A stretch of DNA of 64,000 nt from the NCBI GenBank assembly GCA_014529385.2, contig CM043968.1, positions 23,716,513 through 23,780,512 on the forward strand, written 5' to 3'. Within the stretch, counting starts at the first letter, position 1. Each line of letters starts with the position of its first letter. Shown piece after piece: positions 1 to 11,613 of this stretch. The stretch comes from Adiantum capillus-veneris (Eukaryota; Streptophyta; Polypodiopsida; Polypodiales; Pteridaceae). The position numbers were made by a program, and so were the translations under genes. The notes under the pieces are model-generated. The model was not told the DNA's origin, did not search any database, and saw nothing but the letters and a program-made list of their open reading frames with translations.

Positions 1-400
1 AGGCATGAGTGTTGGTAGCTCTGATATAATGAATTTGATGTTACAAAAATATTCTTCAATCTCATCAGACCAAACAAACTTGACTTGTTGTGTCAACTTT
101 TGTAAAGGGTGAAGTAACTCTGAGGCTAAGTGAATGAAGTGTGACATATACTTCACCTTTTGAATGAATGAGATGACCTCCTTCAGACTCTTTGATGATG
201 GTAACTCAATAAGAGCCTTTGATTGTGAAGGATCCACCTCGATGCCTTTGTAAGAAACTTTATGACCAAGTAAGATCACTTCATCCTCACCTATGTGGAA
301 CTTGTCGGGGTTGAGTTGACCTCCCATGTCGTAGAGTTTCTTCAAACCCTATTCTACCTTTTGTAGATGCAATGATTTTGAGCTATAAATGCAAAAATCA
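1..400 (-). pseudogene. pol: RT C-terminus and RNase H start of Tat copy B
   Basis: Non-coding as it stands, but aligned base for base with copy A at 8691-9090, which encodes the RT thumb (PDKCHLGEDEV) and the connection to RNase H. Truncated by the window edge. Confidence 0.6.
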
Positions 401-1420
401 TCAATAAAACCCCCAATAAACTTTCCAAAGAATGCTTGAAACACCATGTTCATGAAGCGTTTTCAACTGATCTTCCAATGTGATACCAATTTGAAAGTAA
501 CCTGAGTAGCCATCACACACAGTGTACTTCTCATGACCAGCTACCTCATTTAGTATCTCATCCTGAAATGGAAGGGAAAAGTGATCCCTTTTTGTTGTCT
601 CATTGAGTGGAGGGTTATCCACACACACCCTCCACTTGCCATTTTTCTTGGGAGTGACAACAATGGGAGAGACCCACTCCGAATTCTCCACTGGATAAAT
701 AAAACCTGCCACTAGAAGCTTCCTTACCTCCTTAAGTAAAGCCTGCTCCTTGATGATTCCTAGCCTTCGTAGCTTTTGAGCTTTAGGTTTGGCCTCTGGC
801 TTTAGCTTAATCTTGTGCTTAACATCATCTACTCCACGCATGTCGGTGTAGTTTTTAGAAAAAAGCTTATGAAATTTCCTTAACACACATTTGAACTCCT
901 CTCTTTCATCCTTTGTAAGTGTTGTAGACAACATACCTTCTAACATTCCTTCATCTTCCACATTTTGGTTCTCTTGGGAACCTACCTCCTCCAAACCTTG
1001 ACAAGAGGTCTCTTGGTTGGTTGGCTTAAACTTTAAGCCCAGGATTTCGATGGAAGACTCCTCTTCAGTAACGCTACCGCTACTTTCTTCCTCTGAAGTG
1101 TTATCGGTCCAATCTTCTTCCGTCTCACTTTGAGATGTTTCTTCATGGAGCTCCTCTTGGCGTTTCTCCTTCATGTCAAAGACAACCTTCTTATGATTGT
1201 CATTCCTGCAAATTAATTTTCCACTCTCCCAATCCTGCAAAGCTCGCATTTTCATTAGCCATGGTCTTCTTAGGATAAATGGATAACCACTTCCCTTGGT
1301 CGACGCAACATAAAAATCCACCGCTTTCTTAATGCGAAAGGCCTCTACAAAAACATTTTTACAAATGCCTACACATCTAGCCTTGCTGTTGTTTCTTGAC
1401 TTTGATTTCAGGTGTCTCAT
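401..1420 (-). pseudogene. pol: Protease C-terminus and reverse transcriptase of Tat copy B
   Basis: 339-codon frame. It starts in the protease tail (FILRRPWLMKM), crosses an acidic linker (residues about 90-165), and enters the RT fingers and palm (VSPIVVTPKKNGKWRVCVD, LNETTKRDHFSLP, VCDGYSGYFQI). It is cut short by an 80-bp deletion, not a multiple of three, that removes the MPFGLTN motif segment seen in copy A at 9126-9205. After the deletion the protein reads out of frame and ends. The catalytic IDD box is therefore lost from this frame, and remnants lie at 340-420. Confidence 0.75.
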
Positions 1421-1937
1421 GGATGTGCATGCCTAGTCTTTGCATGAGTCCCTCTGTCATGATGCAAATTTGTGCACCCCCATCCACTAGACCTTTCCTA
1501 ACCAATCTTCCTTTGATGTAACAATCTAGCACATGTGTAATATCGTCATTCATTTCACCTTGTGCAATTTTTACAACATGCAAACTCTCTTTTACCTTTC
1601 TCCTAGTGCTAACTGCTTTCGTTAAATCTCTCGTAACTTGTGAGCATAATGCAAAGAACTGAGGCCATGAGCTATCAGGACCCTTACCTCTCATGTCTTC
1701 CAACAAGTTGTATGTAGCCATACCATGTCCAAGAGGGAAGCCTTGGAGGTTGATACGATGTCGAGTCCTCTTAGCTTCCTTCATCTCCTTTGCCTTCTTA
1801 TCTTGTCCATGGTCACTCTGTGATGTGACTCCTTCTTTCTCTTTACCTTTTCCTCGGCCACGGTTAATGCCATTTTCTTCCATGTCAACCTCATTTGAAT
1901 TTGTCACCTCTACCACATGCACATTTGGATCTGGCAA
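1377..1937 (-). pseudogene. gag-protease junction of Tat copy B
   Basis: 186-codon frame on the minus strand. It has a charged, lysine-rich N-terminal half. The retropepsin active-site segment lies near its end at about 1459-1488 and reads VDGGAQICIM, where most family members have D-S/T-G-A. Substitution of the residue after the catalytic aspartate by glycine also occurs in copy A, so it may be ancestral. The rest of the protease continues in another frame in the RT reading frame to the left (ILRRPWL near 1260). Confidence 0.65.
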
Positions 1938-1951
1938 AGGTGGAACTCCTT

Positions 1952-2783
1952 CTACCCTGGTGGACGTGATCTTGGTCCATTTGACCTTTGTAGAAGCCTT
2001 GGTTGTTGACCAGCTCTTTCACTTGCATTCATCACTGGGTAATTCAAGTTAGGTCTCCCTGGCTCCCCATGGGGCCAAGGATAATTATATATCCCATGTC
2101 CAGACTCTCCATAATTCCAACATTGCAAGACTCTCCTAGGTCGTGGCTCTCTCTCTTTTGACTTTTTTGCTTGTCCCTTTGGACCTACAGCTTGTGCAAG
2201 GTGAATTGACAGGCTGCTTAAAGATTCATTTAACTTCTCAATCACTTCTGCCGTTACCTCAGGAAGCTTCCTATATGTCGATGCTTGTGACTTACCTTTG
2301 GGTCTAATACCTTCTATTGGAACCTCTCCCCTTAGGCATTTTAGTTTCCTATACTTCTCAACAGCCCTAGTTTCAGTTGCATTAAATGTAGCAGGTGCAC
2401 CCGCCTCCACTTTTACCTTAGGTCAGGAAAGAGTCCGGCTATGAACCTCTGCTTCTTTAGAAATTCTGCACCATCACCAGGGTTAGCAACATTTTGTATC
2501 CATAGAGCCCAAAGACGTAGAAACTCTTGCTTGTACAAGTAGTAATCATCTAAGTCTTTTGCTTATGAGAAACTATGTCTTGCCATAGTTTTTGAGTGTT
2601 TTGGGGATCAAAGAAGTATCTCTTGAAATGATTCAAAACTTTCATAGAATTCCCCTTAACTTCCTCACACAAAGAGTCAAACCAAGTGCTAGCATCTTTC
2701 TTAAGGACCACCTCAAACATTTCTACAAGTTCTTGATCAATTACTATCCTCTTAATATGACAAGACATCTTAAAATTTGCTAA
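1952..2783 (-). pseudogene. gag: gag of Tat copy B, broken
   Basis: Gag is the capsid polyprotein that packages element RNA. The frame at 2550-2768 has the retrotransposon gag core (ASTWFDSL, then LNHFKRYFF). A second frame at 1952-2410 holds the basic C-terminal part and a degenerate zinc knuckle near 2095-2140 that reads CWNYGESGHGIYNY, where two of the three cysteines are tyrosine. Copy A keeps the cysteines, so these are mutations of this copy. The two frames are separated by a frameshift and stop near 2410-2550. Confidence 0.72.
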
Positions 2784-3433
2784 AAATAATTATGCATCCT
2801 CTCCAAGCTCTCCAAAGAAAAGAGGATATCCAAACATTTGGCGTTGGCTTTCCATTTCAAAGTGGCACACGTTTTTTTGTTCTTGAACATATTTACACAA
2901 TGATGTTTTCTAAATGGCAATCTGTTCCACAACAAAATAAAAATATGCACATCAAATGATCTATCATAATCAACAAGAGGCAGGATGACACGGTTTGATG
3001 ATGCAAGAATTTTTCCTACTCTTTGTGCACCAAACATGAACACCATACGTTGTTGAAAATGGATCTTTCTTCTAATTGCAATGTCTATTCTAATGTGTGG
3101 AGTGAAATGAAAGGGAAAAACCTCTATTCCTGGGCCATTATCCATGGTCTATGTATCACCTAATGCTCAAAACAAAACAAAAATGTAGACGTCCAAACTA
3201 AGGTCCTACCTAATGAGAGGCAAAATAAAAGGATTTATTGAAGCATTTATCTCGACCAACATACAAGGGCCCAAAATTCTACGAATTACTCGTTGAAATT
3301 ATAATTTTGCGCTTACAATGATATGCACCTTTTGCCTTGCAATAGGAACAAATGGGTCATACAAATCTTCGTGATTCATGTAAGTACTTGATTACTCTAA
3401 AGACTGAGTATTCACAACAACATACACAAGCCC

Positions 3434-3451
3434 TCCTCAGTGGGGGCACCA
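3434..3451 (-). other. Primer binding site, Tat copy B
   Basis: Same 18-base TGGTGCC site as at 12155-12172, directly after the shared LTR. It shows that this LTR acts as a 5' LTR for copy B. Confidence 0.58.
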
Positions 3452-3863
3452 AAATTGAGGCGGTCCGGGGCAAGCAACAAGAGAGGTGACCTCTAAACAC
3501 CCCTCAAGGCTCTCGTGCTGCTCAATTCGGGCTGGGGTAACCAGAAGCACAACACAACAAACCCACAGCCAAACCCAAACAAGATAGGGGTACCACCTAG
3601 TTATTGTATGCGAACTAGGATGCAAGAGAGATTTTGTCACAACCAAGAAGATGATCCACAAAACACACACAAGTAACCTCACACCAAGACACACACAAAA
3701 TGGACCAGAGAGAGCTAGAGCAAAAGGAAGAGAGAGAGAGAGAGAGGAATGGAAATTGCATAATACCTTGCTTGTGACTTGCAAATGGAGATGGTTCGTT
3801 ATGATGCTATCGTAGAGCTTGTACAAAGCTAACTCAATGCTGAGTAAATGCTAAACATTGCTA

Positions 3864-3880
3864 ACACACACACACACACA

Positions 3881-3964
<84 letters not shown>
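3864..3964 (+). repeat. (CA)n microsatellite in Tat LTR
   Basis: About 100 bp of nearly pure CA dinucleotides, absent from the same place in the sister LTR near 12590. It arose after the LTRs diverged. Confidence 0.95.
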
Positions 3965-3966
<2 letters not shown>

Positions 3967-4380
3967 CTTAGGGTGTGGGGGACCTCTCACCACAATACCG
4001 TCTTACAATGGACACAAAATTGGCAATGAAAACACACTAAAACACTTTATAAAACAAGATCAAACGATAGAAACTCAAAATACACAAGTCACCTTGAATT
4101 CACCAAACCGTATTGCACAAGTGGAAAGATGAAGATTTGAACGTTGAATCACGCCTTTGATGCACCAAACCTCAATTTATTTATGATGGAGGAATATATA
4201 CAATGATGGTTTTGAGATTTTGATCTCACGCTCTCCCACTTGCAATGTGTAGCTTGAAAGCTTCTCTCACACCAAAAGTGAAGCTCACAAAGTGGTTGCT
4301 ACGCCTAAGTCTCTCTTCCCGCATAGAGTGTTGGGGTGCTATGTGAGATATTGAAGGTTGTTTTACAAGAAGGAGAGGGG

Positions 4381-4390
4381 CCTATTTATA
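4381..4390 (-). promoter_or_regulatory. TATA box in Tat LTR
   Basis: TATAAATAGG on the minus strand inside the LTR, about 1.9 kb after its 5' end. It is placed as expected for a U3 promoter, so transcription would start roughly 30 bp to the left. The same box is conserved in the other LTR. Confidence 0.6.
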
Positions 4391-4571
4391 GGTTGGAGAC
4401 CCCTCATTAAGATTATTGGAAATCTTAATTTACAAGCTAACAAATCAGGATTATGATTTTTTGTGAATATTAAAACATTGCGGGCTTTCTTTGTCTGCTT
4501 GAGTCATGGATGTGGGCTCAACAGAGAGCATTATTGATGGTAGATAAGGTGAAAGTAGAGTTTCAAGAAAT

Positions 4572-4582
4572 GAGAGAGAGAG

Positions 4583-4654
<72 letters not shown>
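4572..4654 (+). repeat. (GA)n microsatellite in Tat LTR
   Basis: About 83 bp of GA repeats with one GC interruption. The sister LTR has only about 18 bp near 13208. Confidence 0.95.
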
Positions 4655-4656
<2 letters not shown>

Positions 4657-5188
4657 ACTATGCACATGTCTTGAGGTGAGGTGTCTGTTATGGTTAGGTT
4701 AATGGCTATTTTTTGTTAGTATGTTCGTGGTTAGTGTTAGTAATCACTAGAAAGTTAATGATATATTTATAATGGGTAGGATGAGGTGGATGGTTGAAGT
4801 AAGATGGTTGAATGATGTGAGGAAATCTTTGTGATGGTGAAGCTTGAAGAAGGACTTACTTGTGTAGGTTCTCAAAATGACTATTAATCCTATTCTTCTT
4901 TTCTTTATACCACCGCCGTCAAGGTTGATTATCGAGATGAAAATGGAAATTTGGTTGATGAGTTCTCTCTATTTGCAGAGGTTACACATGGTTTACATGC
5001 TGAATTTTATGTATATAGAGAGGTGTAAGATGGAGTTGTACTTTGGAACTAATAGAGAGAGGCATAGAGATGGTGTATGTACATGTAGAGCTCATATGAG
5101 AGCTATGGAAGTAAGAGGGGAGGTTAATGGTGAAGAAGTTGAGAGAAACCATGGAAGGTGCAGGTTTTGAGTGAGGATTGAGAGGAAT

Positions 5189-5190
<2 letters not shown>

Positions 5191-5222
<32 letters not shown>
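5191..5222 (+). repeat. (GT)n microsatellite in Tat LTR
   Basis: About 32 bp of GT. The sister LTR has a shorter, interrupted tract near 13752-13778. Confidence 0.9.
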
Positions 5223-5225
<3 letters not shown>

Positions 5226-5649
5226 AGTGTGGAAAGAGGTGAGGGAAAACTATGGGCTACTCGTGAGAAAAGTGGGCAGACTGGGGTTCAATCAAAAAAT
5301 CATACCTCACCCGTGGTAACTCCAAAAATTATGAAACTTTTTGAGGGGATTATTCAGCTCTTTTTGTCATGTAGCCACCACTTCAAATTTGGAGTGGAGA
5401 TGGATATAAAAAATCCCACCAAAATGCCTATTTTTCTTCACAAGAAAGTCTTCAATGGCCCCCCTTTTGTGGAATTTGCATATGGCTCCAAAGGTGAGCC
5501 CCTCCTTGCATGAGAGCATGAACTAATTGATTCTTAGGGGTTTGAAACTGTGCATGGTTATGGATTATGCATAAATATAATATATGGATATGATGGAAAA
5601 AAACAAGTTAGTATATATAAACTATTCATGGAAACTATAATAGTGTGCG

Positions 5650-5650
<1 letters not shown>

Positions 5651-5698
<48 letters not shown>
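5651..5698 (+). repeat. (TA)n microsatellite in Tat LTR
   Basis: About 48 bp of TA, present in both LTRs and longer in the sister copy. Confidence 0.92.
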
Positions 5699-5702
<4 letters not shown>

Positions 5703-6280
5703 GAAAATATAGGCAATCAAATGAGGAGGGCCCTCATTTGTTTATTGATGTATATTTGTTTACAAGAGGTAAGAAATAATACATGTAGGAAATAGGAATT
5801 TAGTGAAATGCAATGACTAATGGTGAAAGGTATTTTTTGAGGTTTTTTCTTAGGAGTGGATTCACACAAAAAATAAGAGAATTTTGCATGAAAATATTTC
5901 TATATGGAATAAAGAGTAGGAAAAATGATAAGAAAATTTGTGATAATGGTGAGTCAATGTACATAGCATACATAGGCAAATAACGCACACCTAGGTAGAA
6001 ATATTTAAATAAATATGAAAATTCCTAATATTTAGTCCCTATATACAATGAAATATTTACACACAAATGGGCCATAATATTTTTATATTTTACTTAATTT
6101 TTGGGTTAACTAACCCAATGACTAGCTAGCTGAGGGTTTTAAGTAGATATCGGAAAAGTCCCCTAACTAACACACGCCTATGTACAGTAAAAAGGTAGGG
6201 GATAGCCGCAATGTTTGGGTGATTTTGGTAGGGTGAGGTAGCTCACTATGGCAATTTAGATGGCCAAAAATAGCTATCAT

Positions 6281-6294
6281 TAGCCCTCCCCCAG
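6281..6294 (-). other. Polypurine tract, Tat copy A
   Basis: The minus strand reads CTGGGGGAGGGCTA immediately before the TGATAGC start of the 3' LTR. It is the plus-strand priming site of reverse transcription and fixes the LTR edge. Confidence 0.75.
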
Positions 6295-6307
6295 GATAAT
6301 GGTATAT

Positions 6308-7582
6308 TCATGTACCATCATAAAACATCTTTTCCAAAGAGAGTGCTTTTGAGTCCTTGACAAGATTTTCGTCGTTTGGTCCCTTGGCATTTTGGCTCGA
6401 TCTACACTCATGCTTCATGCAACAAAACTTACATGAGAAATTTTCCTTTTGACAGATCTTTGGTAGATCCTTTGGTAGAAGGCGATTCAAATAGGACTTC
6501 AAGTGATACCCATTTATCTTCCTAGAGTGCTCTTTACCATTCAAGTCTATAAGATGATAGTAAGTTGAATCGAAAGCCTTCTTAAATATGTATGGCCCCT
6601 GCAATCTGATTTCAAACTTGGTATCAAAACGATTATCGAGTCGATTGTCATACCTTAGCACAAGCTCTTCTTCCTTGATGCCTTTGTCCTTGAGTTTCTT
6701 GTCAAGCTTCTCCTTCGCTTGTGTAGCTATCCTCTTGTAACACTCATAAGCTGCTTCTCTTTTCCACTCAAGATCCACTAGTGTAAGAAGTGGATCCAAC
6801 CATACCTCTTGATCATCTTGTGCACCTTTGCTATGAAGTCGTATGGTTGGTATGTTGGTCTCCATAGACTGCAAAGCCTCTTGACCATAGACCAAGTGAC
6901 CATAGACCAAGTGAAATGGCGTGAACTCTGTTGCCTCCCTATATGTGGTTCGATATGCCCACAAGGCACCATCCAAGAAGTCATCCCACAACTTTGTCTT
7001 GTTTTGCACCATCTTCCTAATGATGCCTGCAATGACACCATTAGAATTCTCCACCAAACCATTTGATTGTGGTTAGTAGGGTGTGATATGACGATGTAGA
7101 ATGTGAAGCTCTTCACAAACTTTTGTGAGTAAACCCCTTTTGAACCCTGGACCATTATCAGAAACAATCTCAAGAGGTGTGTCAAATCTACAACAAATAT
7201 TAGTGTAGACAAACTTGCTCACTGTTTTTCCATTTACCCTTGCCACACTTTGAGCCTCTACCCACCTATTCATGTAATCTACAACCACTACAATGTAGAG
7301 TTCACCATTTTTTGTTATAGGAAGAGGACCCATAGCATCAATGTCCCATTTTTCAAAGGGTCCATTTGCAAGCACGATCTACCTTGGACCATGAACCAAT
7401 CTTTTATTTCCATTTACCTGATAGTTGTGACAACTTTTACACCAATGCTGGACATCCACATGCAGGCTTGGCCAGACATACCCCGCAAGAAAAATCTTCT
7501 TCACAGTTAACTCTTGGGCAAAATGACCTCCACATGCTTGCTCATGCAAACCTTTTGAAATGACCCCCACATGTTTCCTCAT
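6308..7582 (-). pseudogene. pol: Integrase of Tat copy A
   Basis: DDE integrase joining element cDNA to host DNA. Frame 7379-7582 holds the N-terminal HHCC zinc finger (LHEQACGGH, then CKSCHNYQ). Frame 7073-7375 has the first two catalytic Asp (WDIDAMGPL and VSDNGPGF). Frame 6308-7057 starts at NGLVENSNG with the catalytic Glu and runs through AYRTTYREATEFTPF to the C-terminal domain (GPYIF) and a basic tail. The breaks are small: a TAA between ITPY and PQSNG near 7077, and a frameshift at 7375. A 15-bp tandem duplication near 6890-6915 repeats HLVYG. Confidence 0.8.
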
Positions 7583-7859
7583 GCAAACCTTTTAAAATGG
7601 ATTTCCTCGATAGTCGGTACTCTTCTGGACACTTGATCCTTCCCTCTTTGATAGAGGGATCCTTCTAGGAAGAGATGGAAACTTGCCTTCTTCATGAGTC
7701 TCCTATTCTGAGCTTTTGTGAAGTCTTGTGGAAACTCGCCCTGCAAAATGTAGCCAATAATGGGAGCCAATGACTCCAATCCCTGGTATCTTGGTTGCTT
7801 GACAACTGCTGCCACCATGATGACGTGCACTTCTTTCTCAACACATGTAACTGCTTGTC

Positions 7860-8230
7860 GTGCAATTAAATCGGCATCTTCATTTTGTTTCCTAGGAATG
7901 TGATATAGTTGCACTTCTTCAAACTGATCAAACAACCTATGAATGGCATGAACTTTTGTCCTTAGGCTTTCATTCTTGCATGTCCAAATGCCTAAGATTT
8001 GCTTTATAATGAGAAGTGCATCCCCCTTTACAATGAGATGTTGTATACCTGACTAATTCACATCTTCAAACCATGAAGTAGTGTGTCATATTTTGCTTCA
8101 TTGTTGATAGTTGAACCTGGTAGATTGACCTTCCCTTTCATGACCACCTCTCCACTTGGGTTGAGCAATACTAGCCCTCCCCCTGCTTTTCCTATGACTC
8201 GTCAAATAGATCCATCAAAGAACAAGGTAA
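7860..8230 (-). pseudogene. pol: Second, archaeal-type RNase H (aRNH) of Tat copy A
   Basis: The minus strand encodes FFDGSI, GGGLVLLNPSGEVV, NNEAKYDTLLHGL, VKGDALLIIKQILGIW, YHIPRKQNEDADLIA in order. These are the signature blocks of the archaeal-type RNase H carried by plant Tat elements, with all four acidic residues (D of FDGS, E of NEAKY, D of KGDA, D of DADL) present. One in-frame stop after FDGSI and one short frameshift after HGLKM break it. Position between the first RNase H and integrase is diagnostic. This part of copy B lies off the left edge, so the pair cannot be compared. Confidence 0.85.
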
Positions 8231-8449
8231 AAAAATTAGGAATACTTTTTGGTGGTGGCAATGGTAGGGTCTGTACTTTAGGAACCTTAATCTCCTTTTC
8301 ATGCACCCTATAAGTGAGAAACCCTACCAATTGTGCACGCACACTATCTTCTACCTTGAAAGAATATGGAAACTCTTGCAACTCCATAATCTACTTTGAG
8401 ATTTTAGTACTAAGATTCATTTGAGATGACACCCAAGGGAACAAATTTT

Positions 8450-8892
8450 CTACAGTGAGAATTACAAAAGGTTTTGGTAGCAAGTAGGATCTAAACTTTC
8501 TCACGCAAACATCAGAGAAAGCATCATGAGTTCTACCTCAGTGTAGCTTCTCTTCAAGGCATTCATGACCCTACTAGAAAAATAGATGGATCGCATCTTG
8601 GTACTGTGGGGATCTTGTTGTAGCAAAAGAGCACTAGTTGTTTATTTCCCAACACTAGAGCTAACAAAGAATGTGTATTCCCAACAAGGAGGCATGAGTG
8701 TTGGTAGCTCTGACAGAATGACTTTGATGTTACAAAAATATCTTCAAGCTCATCAAACAAACAAACTCGACTTTTTGTGTCAACTTTTGTAAAGGGTGAA
8801 GTAACACTGAGGCTAAATGAATGAAGTGTGACATATACTTCACCTTTTGACTGAATGAGATGACCTCCTTCAGACTCTTCGCTGACGGTAAC
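8450..8892 (-). pseudogene. pol: RNase H (first, retroviral-type) of Tat copy A
   Basis: Between RT and the second RNase H the minus strand encodes, with frameshifts and an in-frame stop, the RT connection (SAKSLKEVISFSQKVKYMSHFI) and a gypsy RNase H-like segment ending IYFSSRVMNALKRSYTEVE at about 8530-8600. The catalytic TDAS segment is not recognisable, in keeping with the degenerate first RNase H reported for Tat elements that carry a second one. Confidence 0.6.
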
Positions 8893-9636
8893 TCAATAAG
8901 AGCCTTTGATGTTGAAGGGTCCACCTCGATCCCTTTGTAAGATCACTTCATCCTCACCTAGGTGGCACTTGTCGGGGTTGAGTTGACCTCCCATGTCGTA
9001 GAGTTTCTTCAAACCCTCTTCTAGCTTTTGTAGATGCAATGATTTTGAGATATAAATGCAAAAATCATCAATAAAAACCCTAATGGACTTTCCAAAGAAT
9101 GCTTGAAACACCATGTTCATGAAGCATTGGAAGGTTGTAGGAGAATTTGTCAGGCCAAATGGCATGACTCTGAAAGCATAACAACCCCAAGGAGTGATGA
9201 AGGTTGTTTTCAATTGATCCTCCAATGCGATATCTATTTGAAAGTAACCCGAGTAGCCATCATACACAGTGTACTTCTCATGACCAGCTACCTCAATTAG
9301 TATCTCATCTTGAAATGGAAGGGAAAAGTGATCCCTTTTTGTTGTCTCATTGAGTGGACGGTTATCCACACACACCCTCCACCTGCCATTTTTCTTGGGA
9401 GTGACAACAACGGGAGAGACCCACTCCGAATTCTCCACTGGATAAATAAAACTTTCCGCCGCTAGAAGCTTCCTTACCTCCTTAAGTAAAGCCTGCTCCT
9501 TGATGACTCCTAGCCTTCGTAGCTTTTGAGCTTTAGGTTTGGCCTCTAGCTTTAGCTCGATCTTGTGTTGAACATCATCTACTCCACGCATGTCCGTGTA
9601 GTCTTTAGCAAAAATCTTAGGAAATTTCTTTAGCAT
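8893..9636 (-). pseudogene. pol: Reverse transcriptase of Tat copy A
   Basis: The best-preserved pol domain of the tandem, 247 open codons. Motifs in order: VEN-SEWVSPVVVTPKKNG and RVCVDNRPLN (fingers), YTVYDGYSGYFQIDI (motif A, catalytic Asp), YAFRVMPFGLTNSPTTFQ (motif B), VFIDDFCIY (motif C, the two catalytic Asp in the FIDD form), then LNPDKCHLGEDEV (thumb). After HLGEDEVIL the frame shifts and reads nonsense to its stop. The motif C form FIDD rather than YVDD is usual in several plant gypsy lineages. Confidence 0.85.
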
Positions 9637-9777
9637 ACCTTTTAACTCCTCACTTTCATCCTTTGTAGGTGTTGTCTTTTAAAATTCCTTCATCTTCCAC
9701 ATTTTGGTTCTCTTGGGAACCTACCTCCTCCAAACCTTGACAAGAGGTCTCTTGGTTGGTTGGCTTAAACCTTACCC

Positions 9778-10678
9778 CTAGGACTTCGATGGAAGACTCC
9801 GCTTCAGTAATGCTGCCGCTCTTTCTTCCTCTAAAGTGTTACCGGTCCAATATTCTTCCGTCTCACTTTGAGATGATTCTTCATGGAGCTCCTCTTGGTG
9901 TTGCTCCTTCATGTCAAAGACATCCTTCTTATGATTGTCATTCCTACAAATTAATTTTCCACTCTCCCAATCCTGCAAAGATTGCATTTTCATTAGCCAT
10001 GGTGTTCCTAGGATAAATGGATAACCACTTCCCTTGGTCGACATAACATAAAAATCCACCGCCTACTTAATGCCAAAGGCCTCTACAAAGACATTTTTAC
10101 AAATGCCTACACACCTAGCCTTGCTATTGTTTGCGATCTTGACTTTGATTTCAGGTGTCTCATGGATGTGCATGCCTAGTCTTTGCATGAGTCCGTCTAT
10201 CATGATGCAAATTTGTGCACCCCATCCACTAGACCTTTTCTAACCAATCTTCCTTTGATGTAACAATCTAGCATAGGTGTAATATCCTCATTCATTTCAG
10301 CTTGTGCAATTTTTACAACAACACACTCTCTTTTACCTTTCTCCTAATGCTAACTGCTCTTGTTAAATCTCTCCTTGCTTGTGGGCATAATGCAACGAAT
10401 TGAGGCCATGAGATATTAGGACCCTTACCTCTCATGTCTTCCAACAAGTTGTATGGAGCCATAGCATGTCCAAGAGGGAAGTTTTGGAGGTTGATACGAT
10501 GTCGAGTCCTCTTAGCTTCCTTGGTCTCCTTTGCCTTCTTGCCTCGTCCGTGGTCACTCTGTGATGTGACTCCTTCTTTCTCTTTACCTTTTACTCTGCC
10601 ATGCTTAATTCCATTTGCTTCCATGTCAACCTCATTTGAATTTGTCACCTCCACCACATGCACATTTGGAAATGGCAA
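9778..10678 (-). pseudogene. pol: Aspartic protease region of Tat copy A
   Basis: Polyprotein protease region. The frame at 10313-10678 corresponds to the gag-protease linker of copy B. The active-site codons near 10200-10235 are knocked out of frame by a one-base loss in the C run. The C-terminal part reopens at 9778-10059 with FILGTPWLMKM, the usual ILGxPWL end of a retropepsin, followed by the acidic linker (SQSETEEYWTGNT) to RT. Broken by at least two frameshifts. Confidence 0.65.
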
Positions 10679-10759
10679 AGGTGGAACTTCTTCTACCCCT
10701 GCGGAGGTTTAGGTTGTTGACCAGTTCCTTCACCTGCATTCATCATTGAGTAATTCAAG

Positions 10760-11592
10760 TTAGGTCTCCCTAGCTTCCACAGGGCCGAGGACAATTATAT
10801 ATCCCATGTCCAGACTGTCCGCAATTCCAACATTGCAAGACTCTTCTAGGTCGTGGCTCTCTCTCTTCTGACTTCTTTGCTTGTCCCTTTGGACCTACAA
10901 CTTTGTGCAAGGTGAATTGAAAGGCTGCTTAAAGATTCATTTAACTTCTCAATCACTTTCGGTGTTACCTCAGAGAGATCCCTAGATGTTGATGCCTGTG
11001 ACTTACCCTGGGTCTAAGACCTTCTATTGGAACCTCTCCCCTTAGGCACTTCAGTTTCCTATACTTCTCAGTAGCCGTAGTTTCAGCTGCATCAAAGGTA
11101 GCATGTGCACCCGCCTCCACTGTTTACCTTAAGGTCAGGAAAGAGTCTCGTCTATGAACCTCTCCTTCTTTAGAAATTCTGCACCATCACCAGGGTTAGC
11201 AACATTTCGTATCCATAGAGCCCAAAGACGTAGAAACTCTTGCTTGTACAAGTAGTAATCATGTAAGTCTTTTTGCTTATGAGAAACTATGTCTTGCCAT
11301 AGGTTTTGAGTGTTTTGGGGATCAAAGAAGTATCTCTTGAAACAATTCAAAACTTCCGTGTAATTCCCCTTAGCTTCCTCAGGCAAAGTGTCAAAGCAAG
11401 TGCTAGCATCTTTCCTAAGACCACCTTAAACATTTCTACACGTTCTTGATCAGTTACTATCCTCTTGATACGACAAGACATCTTGAACTTCGCTAAAAAT
11501 AATTTTGCATCCTCTCTAGGCTCTCCAAAGAAAAGAGGATATCCAAACATTTGGCGTTGGCTTTCCATTGAATTGATTTCAAAGTGGCACAC
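10760..11592 (-). pseudogene. gag: gag of Tat copy A with intact zinc knuckle
   Basis: Gag capsid protein in pieces. Frame 11347-11592 opens with FGYPLFFGEPREDAKLFLAKF, the start of the gag core. A frameshift leads to 11135-11386 (LNCFKRYFFDPQNTQNLWQD, then the DYYLYKQEFLRLW segment). Further left, at about 10795-10838, the minus strand encodes CWNCGQSGHGIYNC, an intact C-X2-C-X4-H-X4-C RNA-binding zinc knuckle. Several frameshifts and a stop near 11135 inactivate the gene. Order gag then protease is as in all Ty3/gypsy elements. Confidence 0.75.
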
Positions 11593-11613
11593 GTTTTTTT
11601 TTCTTGAAAAGAT

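Larger units (their letters stand above)
1..6279 (-). mobile_element. Tat-like Ty3/gypsy copy B, partial (tandem with copy A)
   Basis: Bases 1-3455 repeat the gag-PR-RT half of copy A in the same orientation (1 aligns with about 8691). They are preceded on the minus strand by the LTR at 3456-6279, which is also the 3' LTR of copy A. The arrangement is therefore LTR-internal-LTR-internal. The remaining pol and the last LTR lie beyond the left edge. Copy B has its own small lesions, including an 80-bp deletion in RT near 459 relative to copy A. Confidence 0.85.
3456..6279 (-). repeat. Shared LTR of Tat-like tandem (3' of A, 5' of B)
   Basis: 2,824 bp, with PPT on its right side (6281-6294) and PBS on its left (3434-3451), both in minus orientation. 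It therefore serves as the 3' LTR of copy A and the 5' LTR of copy B. It contains long CA (3864-3964), GA (4572-4654), GT (5191-5222) and TA (5651-5698) tracts and a TATA box at 4381-4390. Confidence 0.87.

Noticed and set aside
3848-4132. Open frames across CA, GT, GA and CT tracts (also 5178-5513, 13653-13859, 21054-22078, 33181-33432)
   Set aside because: Microsatellites have no stops in some frames; the repeat-coded peptides have no other support.
11347-11592. Tail of the gag frame reading VVLGKMLALALTLCLRKLRG as a membrane segment
   Set aside because: It is the gag core read out of frame after a one-base change; copy B reads KDASTWFDSLCEE there.
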